In this document: piece by piece, positions 1 through 5,125 of the stretch
How the letters are laid out: each line of letters starts with the position of its first letter
Numbering within the stretch: position 1 is the first letter of the stretch
Source: an uncultured Verrucomicrobiota bacterium
Lineage (GTDB): Bacteria; Verrucomicrobiota; Verrucomicrobiia; Limisphaerales; UBA1096
Direction: 5' to 3'
Length of the DNA: 5,125 nucleotides
Assembly: GCA_913045395.1 (NCBI GenBank)
Contig: CAJWPV010000144.1
Span: 1-5,125 of the forward strand
Program-made: the position numbers and the translations under genes
Notes under the pieces: model-generated
The model's database searches: none
The model's input: the letters and a program-made list of their open reading frames with translations, nothing else
Told to the model about the DNA's origin: nothing

Positions 1-233
1 TTAGGTTGAGCGCCTCGACCAGGTAGATATACGCCATGATTATCATCTCGGTACATGAAAAGAGCCAAACTTGTCTGCTTCATGTTGTTCGCGCATACCG
101 CCTTAAGCGCACTTGCCTTGGCTTTGGCCAATGCAGGCAGCAACAGCGCCGCCAGGATCGCAATTATGGCAATCACCACCAGTAACTCGATCAGGGTAAA
201 ACCACTCCGTCGGTATTGTCTTTTTGACTTCAT
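1..233 (-). CDS. Pseudopilin-like protein with prepilin-type N-terminal cleavage/methylation domain (C-terminus beyond left edge)
   Basis: Reading leftward from an ATG at 233-231 gives 77 residues with no stop before the edge. Seen: a short basic leader ([11 protein letters not shown]), then F-T-L-I-E-L-L and a continuous hydrophobic helix to about residue 33. This is a class III (type IV pilin) signal, with cleavage expected between G11 and F12 and the conserved Glu at E16, position +5 of the mature protein. After the helix come [20 protein letters not shown] (residues 34-53) and Y61-R-D-D-N-H-G, the typical continuation in the large pseudopilin families of Verrucomicrobiota, Lentisphaerota and Planctomycetota. 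Known for the family: a prepilin peptidase processes the leader and the protein is anchored or assembled through its helix. The individual function of these paralogues is mostly unknown. No good Shine-Dalgarno sequence precedes the start. The 64-bp gap from the transporter stop shows no convincing terminator, so read-through is possible. The forward-strand frame over this gene is a shadow. Confidence 0.88.
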   Translation of the reverse strand, partial: MKSKRQYRRSGFTLIELLVVIAIIAILAALLLPALAKAKASALKAVCANNMKQTSLALFMYRDDNHGVYLPGRGAQP

Positions 234-297
234 TGTATGATTAGATTTACGTCGAGGGAACCTACCCCTTGGGCAAACGCAGCGCAACCCCTCAAAC

Positions 298-2031
298 TCA
301 ACTTGCCGGCGGATAAACCAGATGCCCGTCAAGGCCAAGCGGAATCCCCAGCCCCACCCACACCAGCAGTAAAAGCGTCCAAACAATGGTAAAAACAATG
401 GTAAACGGCAGCATGGTCGAGATCAACGTACCCATCCCGCCCTTCGGCGCGATGTTTTTCATGAACGCCAGCATGATCACCATGTACGGGTTGAGCGGCG
501 TGATGCAGTTGGTCACCGAGTCGCCGATGCGGTAGGCGCACTGGGTCAACTCCGGCGCGATCCCGACCATCATGAACATCGGGATAAAAATCGGCGCGAA
601 CATGGTGTACTTGGCTGACATCGAACCAACGAACATATTGAAACACATCGTCATCAGGATAAACGCCACCAGCAGCAACGAGGTCGGCAACGCTGCCTGG
701 CCAAGCGTCTGGCCGCCGGTCATCGCCAGCATTTTGTCCAGACCGGAATACTTAAAGTGTTCGACAAACTGCCCGGCGAAAAACGCCATCACAATGATTG
801 ACGCCATGCCGGCCATCGAGTCGGTCAGCAACTTGGTCACGTCGCGGTCGCTGCGAATCTTCTTTTGCACCACGCCGTAAACGATGCCGGGGATGATGAA
901 GACGATGAACACCAGCGGCACGATTGCCTTGACCCAGCGCGGGAAAATGTTGGCCGAGGGCACCAGCAGCAGGCCGTCCTGCTCGACGCTCCCCTTCGGT
1001 GACGCCTGGCCATCGGTCAACTCGAGCACTTCCGCGGCCACCATCTGTCCCGGATTTGTCGGCGACTCGATCTGGTAGGTGTACAACGGCGAACCGGGGA
1101 TCATGATCAAGGCCAGCACCACCACCAACCCCGCGATAAACACGCAGGTGGAAATCTTCAGTGCGCGCCAATCCTCCAAAGAGAGTTTTTGCGCCATAAG
1201 GTCGCCGGCATTCACCTGGGTCGGGCCACCCTCATCCGGTGACTTGCCAGCCAGCCGTTTTTCAACAATCCCATCAGCGACGAACCAACCAACGCCGGTC
1301 ATCGCCACGGTCGATGCGATCATGAACCACCAGTTACAGGCGGGATTCAACTGGTAGCTCGGGTCGATCACCTGTGCCCCGCCGTTGGCCAAGCCGGCCA
1401 GCAGTGGCTCAAGGCTCGTGATGAAAAGGTTGGCGTTGAAGCCGGCCCCTATCCCGGCAAACACCGCCGCCAGCCCAGCCAGCGGCGCGCGGCCTACCGA
1501 CTTGTACAGCGCGGCGGCCAGGGGCGGCAGGATGATGTAGCCGGCGTCGGAAGTCAGCGATGACATGATGCCCATGAACACCACCGCCGGGGTCAGCAGT
1601 TGCTTCGGCACCACCATCAGCATCGCCTTGAGCGCCGAGCCAATGAAGCCGGTTCGCTCCGCGATCCCGATGCCAAGCATCCCCACCAGCACGATGCCCA
1701 GCGGGGCGAAGTTGATAAAATTCTTCACCATGCTCGAGATCGCCCAGAACAGACCGTCGCGGGTCAGGATGTTATTGGCATGGTAGGTTTTGCCGGTGGC
1801 CACCCACTTGACCGCGGCGTCCGACGCTTGGCCAAGCGAGGTCGCCTGCTCCGGCAAACGCTCCTCGACGATCCAAACCGTCTTGGCTGCCACAGCCGAG
1901 GCAATCATCACCAGTACCGTTCCGATAAGGAAGAGCGTCGCCGGGTCCGGCAGGCGGTTACCGATGCGCTCGATCCTGCCTAGCCAGCCGCCATCAGAGC
2001 TGGATTTTGTGGTGAAGGTGTACTCGGCCAT
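298..2031 (-). CDS. AbgT-family transporter (p-aminobenzoyl-glutamate transporter family)
   Basis: A 577-residue polytopic inner-membrane protein. It opens with [20 protein letters not shown] (residues 14-33), the diagnostic AbgT start just before the first membrane helix (about 33-49). Other family signatures: [15 protein letters not shown] (157-171), [14 protein letters not shown] (191-204), [17 protein letters not shown] (469-485) and [17 protein letters not shown] (501-517). The paired S/T-D and GDS-T-N re-entrant elements are typical of this fold. Family knowledge: AbgT of E. coli takes up p-aminobenzoyl-glutamate, a folate breakdown product, while MtrF and YdaH are reported as sulfonamide/PABA exporters, so substrate and direction cannot be settled here. 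It is longer than E. coli AbgT (about 510 residues), chiefly through hydrophilic loops at about 51-90 and 313-362. An in-frame TTG at 2064 would add 11 residues. I prefer the ATG at 2031 because the family homology starts after it and a plausible -10 box lies between the two starts. The ribosome-binding site is weak (CGGA, 5 nt upstream). Confidence 0.93.
   Translation of the reverse strand: MAEYTFTTKSSSDGGWLGRIERIGNRLPDPATLFLIGTVLVMIASAVAAKTVWIVEERLPEQATSLGQASDAAVKWVATGKTYHANNILTRDGLFWAISSMVKNFINFAPLGIVLVGMLGIGIAERTGFIGSALKAMLMVVPKQLLTPAVVFMGIMSSLTSDAGYIILPPLAAALYKSVGRAPLAGLAAVFAGIGAGFNANLFITSLEPLLAGLANGGAQVIDPSYQLNPACNWWFMIASTVAMTGVGWFVADGIVEKRLAGKSPDEGGPTQVNAGDLMAQKLSLEDWRALKISTCVFIAGLVVVLALIMIPGSPLYTYQIESPTNPGQMVAAEVLELTDGQASPKGSVEQDGLLLVPSANIFPRWVKAIVPLVFIVFIIPGIVYGVVQKKIRSDRDVTKLLTDSMAGMASIIVMAFFAGQFVEHFKYSGLDKMLAMTGGQTLGQAALPTSLLLVAFILMTMCFNMFVGSMSAKYTMFAPIFIPMFMMVGIAPELTQCAYRIGDSVTNCITPLNPYMVIMLAFMKNIAPKGGMGTLISTMLPFTIVFTIVWTLLLLVWVGLGIPLGLDGHLVYPPAS
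381..404. repeat. 12-bp perfect tandem duplication in the AbgT-family gene
   Basis: AAACAATGGTAA is repeated twice, head to tail (381-392 and 393-404). In the minus-strand frame it gives the doubled tetrapeptide in [11 protein letters not shown] (about residues 542-552) in the last membrane helix. The unit is a multiple of three, so the frame is kept. It looks like a small slippage duplication. Confidence 0.7.
694..707. repeat. Degenerate copy of the 14-bp palindrome (in AbgT-family gene)
   Basis: TGCCTGGCCAAGCG matches the 14-mer at 12 of 14 positions. On the minus strand it is again read as T-L-G-Q-A (residues 442-446), the same frame as copy 1, in a loop between membrane helices. Confidence 0.5.
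1825..1838. repeat. 14-bp palindrome CGCTTGGCCAAGCG, copy 1 (in AbgT-family gene)
   Basis: Perfect self-complementary CGCTTGGCCAAGCG. The symmetry stops at 14 bp, since the flanks are A and A. On the minus strand it is read as S-L-G-Q-A (residues 65-69) in the non-conserved hydrophilic loop after the first membrane helix. Confidence 0.85.
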
Positions 2032-2049
2032 GAATCCGTGGAAGCACAG

Positions 2050-2077
2050 ATTCTGCCCGGACAACCTTGCAGGTCAA
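2050..2077 (-). promoter_or_regulatory. Candidate sigma70-type promoter for the AbgT-family gene
   Basis: On the minus strand, TTGACC (2077-2072, five of six matches to the -35 consensus) is followed after 16 bp by CAGAAT (2055-2050, four of six matches to the -10 consensus). Transcription would begin near 2043, giving a leader of roughly 12 nt before the ATG at 2031. It lies in the 99-bp divergent gap shared with prc. This is a consensus match only, and consensus rules are less certain in this phylum. Confidence 0.33.
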
Positions 2078-2130
2078 TTCCCGATTGCTTTTTAGACAAC
2101 TCAGGCTCACGCTCTGTCCCACGGACGAGG

Positions 2131-4356
2131 ATGAAAAACACCATCTCACTTATCGTAACCATCGCCTTCCTGACCATTCCGCTTGGCCAAGCGGTCGAGC
2201 TGTCCGAGAAGGACAGTGGCAAAATCGCCCGGGTTGTTGGGTTCCTGCTTTCTCAAACCCACTTCAAGCGTACGCCGCTAAACGATGACATCTCGACAGC
2301 CTTCCTCAGGAAATATATGGAGTCGCTCGACTACAGCCGCATGGTTTTCCTACAGCCTGACTACGATGAATTTGAAGCCAGGTACGGCACACTGCTTGAC
2401 AACCTAACCAAGCGAGGCGACGTCTCGCCGGCCTTTGAGATCCACAAGCGCTACTTCACGCGGCTCAAGACGGCGCACAGCTGGCTAGAGGAAATCATCT
2501 GGACCAACTTTGATTTCACCATTGACGAGTCGTTTGTCGCTGACCGCACCAAGGCCAACTGGCCAGCAAATGAGCAAGAGGCTCGCGACCTGTGGCGCAA
2601 GCGCGTCAAATATGAAGTGCTCGGCACCCGCCTAGGCAAACGACGCGGCGTTGAGGCCATGAAAGCAAAGGTCAACAACGGCGAAGTCGCCAGGAAAGAC
2701 GATGGCACACCGGTCAAGCCATACGACATTAAGACTGAAAAGGAGAAAATCCTGCGCCGTTACGAGCGCTTCCTTCGCGTCCGCACCGAGATGGACTCTG
2801 GCGACGTGCTGCAGGTTTACCTGACCGCTCTCTCCAACGGTTACGACCCCCACTCCGATTACTTCAGCCCGCGCGAGGCGGAGAACTTCGAGATCAACAA
2901 CATCAAGCTCTCCCTCACCGGCATCGGCGCCCGCCTCCAGTGGGACGACGGATACACTAAGCTTATCGAGCTCGTCCCTGGCGGCCCGGCCATTCGGAGC
3001 AAAAAACTCAAGCCAGGCGACCGCATCACTGCCGTGGCACAAGGCGAAGAAGGCGAAGCAGTCGATGTTATCGAGATGGAACTCGACAAGGTTGTCGACA
3101 AGATACGCGGCGAGAAAGGCACGATGGTTCGCCTCACCATCATCCCGGTTGACGCCGCCGATGACAGCGAAACCAGGGAGGTGCGCCTGATCCGCGACAA
3201 GATCAAGCTGACCGACAGCCTAGCCAAGAGCCAAGTCATCGACTACCCGGGGGGAAACGACTCGCAGCCGCGCCTGGGTGTGATCAATCTCCCACAGTTT
3301 TACGAGAACTGCGCCCACGACGTGGCGCTGATTCTCGAGCGGTTCAGGAAGGAAAAAGTCAGCGGCATCGTGCTCGATCTCCGTCGAAACGGCGGCGGCC
3401 TGCTGCCCGAGGCCGTTAAGCTGGCTGGGCTGTTCATCGATCAAGGCCCCATGGTGCAGGTTATCGACAGCCGCCGCCGCAAACAGGTCCTGCAGGATAA
3501 CGATACCAAGATCGGCTACGACGGACCGATGATTGTCCTTGTCGGCAAACTCAGCGCCTCCGCCTCCGAAATCGTGGCAGCGGCCCTGCAGGACTACGGC
3601 CGCGCCCTCATCGTCGGCAGCCTATCCACCCACGGCAAAGGCACCGTCCAGACCGTCATGCCCCTCAATAACTGGGTACGCCTGCCTGACTCCGGCAAAC
3701 TCAAGCTGACCGTCTCCAAATTTTATCGAGTTGTCGGCAGCACAACCCAAAAGCAGGGTGTGATCCCCGACCTCATACTGCCCTCACCCTACGACTACAT
3801 GGAGATTGGCGAGGCCACCCTTCCCAACTGCCTCGAGGCCGACCACACCGAAAAACTCAACTACCGCCGCGTCAACCGGGTGGCCGGTCGAGTCGAACCA
3901 CTAACCAAGCTCTCCAACGGGAGGGTCAAGGACGATCAGGATTTCGCCTATATCCTTGAAGACATCGAAACTCTGAAGAAACGGTTAAAGGACAAATCCA
4001 TATCGCTCAATGAAACCAAGCGCTTGACTGAAAAGGACGAGGAAAAAGCCAAGCGTGACAACCGAAAAAAAGAACGCAAAACACGCGGCGATGCCAAGGA
4101 GAGCGTCTTCGACCTCACGATCAAAATGATCAAGACCAACACCAAGCTGGGTGATGAGGTCGAAAACGAGGAGAAACCGATCCGACTAGAGGAAACGCCC
4201 GAAGACGGCGAAGTAGAAGAGGAAGAAGAGGATCAACCTAAGCTCGATCCACACATGCGCGAAACGCTGCATATCCTACATGACTATATCAAGCTGCTGG
4301 ATCCCAAAAAACAAGTCGCCGTCAAGGAGAACGGTGCCGGAGCTGAAATCCGCTAG
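2131..4356 (+). CDS. prc: Carboxy-terminal processing protease Prc/Tsp (peptidase family S41A), periplasmic
   Basis: A 741-residue exported serine protease. Prc-type enzymes cut proteins from nonpolar C-termini in the periplasm and act in envelope protein quality control and cell-wall enzyme turnover (family knowledge). Visible order: signal peptide 1-21 (hydrophobic 4-18, likely cleavage after G-Q-A21); helical Tsp N-terminal domain about 25-250, ending in the Prc hallmark DPHSDYFSPREAENF (239-253); PDZ domain about 258-339; S41 core about 380-552, closing with GVIPDLILPS (543-552); then a Prc-type C-terminal domain. The catalytic residues, by alignment to E. coli Tsp S430/D441/K455, are S477 (middle Ser of SASASE), D488 and K503. 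The Asp-Lys spacing is 15 rather than 14, so the strand has one extra residue. The tail is charged: Lys/Arg-rich at 637-655 and Asp/Glu-rich at 691-701. It is somewhat longer than E. coli Prc (682 residues). The start is ATG 2131 because the signal peptide begins there. A GTG at 2038 would add 31 residues unlike any export signal. A purine-rich GGACGAGG abuts the start. Confidence 0.96.
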   Translation: MKNTISLIVTIAFLTIPLGQAVELSEKDSGKIARVVGFLLSQTHFKRTPLNDDISTAFLRKYMESLDYSRMVFLQPDYDEFEARYGTLLDNLTKRGDVSPAFEIHKRYFTRLKTAHSWLEEIIWTNFDFTIDESFVADRTKANWPANEQEARDLWRKRVKYEVLGTRLGKRRGVEAMKAKVNNGEVARKDDGTPVKPYDIKTEKEKILRRYERFLRVRTEMDSGDVLQVYLTALSNGYDPHSDYFSPREAENFEINNIKLSLTGIGARLQWDDGYTKLIELVPGGPAIRSKKLKPGDRITAVAQGEEGEAVDVIEMELDKVVDKIRGEKGTMVRLTIIPVDAADDSETREVRLIRDKIKLTDSLAKSQVIDYPGGNDSQPRLGVINLPQFYENCAHDVALILERFRKEKVSGIVLDLRRNGGGLLPEAVKLAGLFIDQGPMVQVIDSRRRKQVLQDNDTKIGYDGPMIVLVGKLSASASEIVAAALQDYGRALIVGSLSTHGKGTVQTVMPLNNWVRLPDSGKLKLTVSKFYRVVGSTTQKQGVIPDLILPSPYDYMEIGEATLPNCLEADHTEKLNYRRVNRVAGRVEPLTKLSNGRVKDDQDFAYILEDIETLKKRLKDKSISLNETKRLTEKDEEKAKRDNRKKERKTRGDAKESVFDLTIKMIKTNTKLGDEVENEEKPIRLEETPEDGEVEEEEEDQPKLDPHMRETLHILHDYIKLLDPKKQVAVKENGAGAEIR
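2179..2194. repeat. 14-bp palindrome, copy 2, extended to 16 bp (in prc signal peptide)
   Basis: The same 14-mer occupies 2180-2193, and the flanking C and G extend the dyad to a perfect 16-bp palindrome. It is read as P17-L-G-Q-A-V22, so it encodes the c-region and likely cleavage point of the Prc signal peptide. Confidence 0.85.
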
Positions 4357-4365
4357 TCGCGCAGC

Positions 4366-5125
4366 TCAATTTAAGACACCATCAGGATCGAGCGGGCCGC
4401 AAACCCGCTCGATTTGTTTCCGGATCCCACCATTGCTGGCAAGGACGGCGTAGGTGTGATTCTCCTTGGTTCGTGGCATCCGCCAAAATTCACCGCCGGC
4501 ACACTCGAGAATTAGCCCACCGGCAGCAATATCCCACAGGCAAACCTTCGACTCGATGTAGCCTTGGAACCGACCACTAGCCACGTAGGTCATTGCGAGC
4601 GCCGCCGACCCCATCATTCGAGGCTTACGTATTTTTAGCGCTAATTTACAGAAGTACGGCATCATGTAGTCCATCGTTTTCTTGTCCTTGGCGAAGCCAA
4701 TGCTCAGAAGCGCCTCCCTCAAGCCACAGTTGCTCACCCTGATATTTTTGCCGTTAAGCTTCGCTGCCTGACCCTTTATCGCCGTCCATAGCTCGTCCGT
4801 GAATGGATCGAACACAGCGCCGATGACGGTTTCATAATCGTCGCCATACTCGTTCCGCTTGGCCAAGCGACGCTGCAGCGCAATCGACACACAGGCATGC
4901 GGGATTCCGTAGGTGAAGTTTACCGTGCCATCAATCGGATCGACCACCCAGCGCAGCTCGGTTTCGATGTCGCCAGAATTTTCCTCCTCACCGAGTATCC
5001 CAATCTCCGGATGCGCCCCGGTCAGCATCGACTCGATCTTCCGCTGGCATCGCACGTCCAGTTCCAGCTTGATGTCGCGCTGGGTGGCTTCGTTGATTTT
5101 TTTCGCTGCCAGGCGGTTCCGCCGC
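4366..5125 (-). CDS. Inositol-monophosphatase-family phosphatase (N-terminus beyond right edge)
   Basis: The frame is open from the right edge to a TGA at 4368-4366, giving 252 residues. The true start lies outside. A GTG at 5055 is internal, because the frame before it (KKINEATQRDIKLELD, residues 8-23) already matches the family's conserved N-terminal region. Seen metal and substrate motifs: GEEE (45-48), WVVDPIDGTVNF (59-70, with D62, D65 and T67) and LWDIAAGG (196-203, with D198). These are the three Mg-binding signatures of the fold, all intact. Family knowledge: a cytoplasmic Mg-dependent, Li-sensitive phosphatase acting on inositol 1-phosphate or related phosphates; relatives include SuhB, fructose-1,6-bisphosphatases and CysQ, so the substrate is not fixed by sequence alone. 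The hairpin after VSIALQ carries an extension (RRLAKRNEYGDDYE, about 85-98) that contains one copy of the 14-bp palindrome. The tail after about residue 235 overlaps the prc terminator and is probably not part of the conserved fold. It converges on prc with 9 bp between stop codons. Confidence 0.92.
   Translation of the reverse strand, partial: RRNRLAAKKINEATQRDIKLELDVRCQRKIESMLTGAHPEIGILGEEENSGDIETELRWVVDPIDGTVNFTYGIPHACVSIALQRRLAKRNEYGDDYETVIGAVFDPFTDELWTAIKGQAAKLNGKNIRVSNCGLREALLSIGFAKDKKTMDYMMPYFCKLALKIRKPRMMGSAALAMTYVASGRFQGYIESKVCLWDIAAGGLILECAGGEFWRMPRTKENHTYAVLASNGGIRKQIERVCGPLDPDGVLN
4387..4419 (+). terminator. Rho-independent terminator of prc, inside the 3' end of the convergent phosphatase gene
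   Basis: A perfect 10-bp stem, ATCGAGCGGG (4387-4396) pairing with CCCGCTCGAT (4404-4413), has a 7-nt loop and is followed by the T-rich TTGTTT (4414-4419). The T-run is on the plus strand only, so it should stop transcripts coming from prc, whose stop codon ends 30 bp upstream. It lies entirely within the coding end of the minus-strand phosphatase gene, where it encodes about residues 237-246 (QIERVCGPLD). The T-run is interrupted by a G, so efficiency is uncertain. Confidence 0.72.
4856..4869. repeat. 14-bp palindrome, copy 3 (in phosphatase gene)
   Basis: An exact third copy of CGCTTGGCCAAGCG. On the minus strand it is read as R86-L-A-K-R90, a different reading frame from copies 1 and 2, within a hairpin extension of the phosphatase. 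Confidence 0.85.

Noticed and set aside
55..240. Forward-strand frame of 61 residues with a leader-like hydrophobic stretch
   Set aside because: It is the reverse complement of the pseudopilin N-terminus, whose FTLIELL motif on the minus strand is unmistakable.
234..297. Possible terminator between the transporter and the pseudopilin gene
   Set aside because: Only 4-bp stems (AGGG/CCCT) can be formed on the minus strand and no T-run follows.
329..1983. Several open frames of 64-139 codons opposite or overlapping the transporter gene
   Set aside because: They have low-complexity, GC-driven composition and no recognisable domain, and lie wholly over a well-supported gene. The recurrent A-W-P-S peptide in them is just the palindrome or its near copies read in another frame.
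2032..2064. TTG start at 2064 giving a 588-residue transporter
   Set aside because: The extra 11 residues show no family match, a plausible -10 box lies downstream of this TTG, and the ATG at 2031 fits the family start.
2067..2096. Possible prc promoter TTGCAG with an 18-bp gap to TTTAGA
   Set aside because: Only three of six matches in each box. A prc promoter must lie nearby, but this one is not distinguishable from chance.
2038..2130. GTG start at 2038 giving a 772-residue Prc
   Set aside because: The added 31 residues look like translated intergenic DNA and would bury a clear signal peptide beginning at the ATG at 2131.
4017..4026. Palindrome CAAGCGCTTG in prc
   Set aside because: It is built from similar half-sites but is only 10 bp with a different centre, and palindromes that short are expected several times in a window this size.
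1..5125. CRISPR array, tRNA or rRNA gene, insertion sequence or defence cassette
   Set aside because: I found no regularly spaced repeats, transposase-like protein, terminal inverted repeats or RNA gene signatures. The window is almost fully occupied by four housekeeping-type genes.

Overview
The window carries four protein-coding genes: two complete in the middle and one cut off at each edge. It reads like chromosome of a bacterium of the PVC group, most likely Verrucomicrobiota. The main clue is the left-edge gene, whose N-terminus (a [24 protein letters not shown] helix followed by a C-x-N-N-x-K-Q segment and a Y-x-x-D-N-x-G segment) is the pseudopilin type hugely expanded in Verrucomicrobiota, Lentisphaerota and Planctomycetota. 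The form of the right-edge inositol-monophosphatase-family protein fits too. This taxonomic call is inference from protein style, not from a marker gene.

Layout, left to right. 1-233 (minus): N-terminal part of a pseudopilin-like protein that leaves the window. 298-2031 (minus): a complete AbgT-family membrane transporter. 2032-2130: a 99-bp divergent intergenic region with a plausible sigma70-type promoter for the transporter. 2131-4356 (plus): a complete Prc/Tsp-type carboxy-terminal processing protease with signal peptide, PDZ domain and Ser/Lys catalytic pair. 4366-5125 (minus): a nearly complete inositol-monophosphatase-family phosphatase whose N-terminus lies beyond the right edge. It converges on prc with only 9 bp between the stop codons, and the likely prc terminator hairpin lies inside its 3' coding end.

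The genes do not form an obvious pathway: an inner-membrane transporter, a periplasmic protease, a cytoplasmic phosphatase and a surface or secreted pseudopilin, in divergent and convergent arrangement rather than one operon. I see no mobile element, CRISPR array, RNA gene or defence cassette.

The one signal that the genes do not explain is a perfect 14-bp palindrome, CGCTTGGCCAAGCG. It occurs three times exactly, once in each of the three larger genes, and degenerate relatives occur within the transporter gene. The copies are read in two different frames and sit in protein positions that look tolerant (a loop, a signal-peptide end, a hairpin extension). This suggests a genome-wide iterated DNA motif kept or spread at the DNA level. 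Its function is unknown to me.
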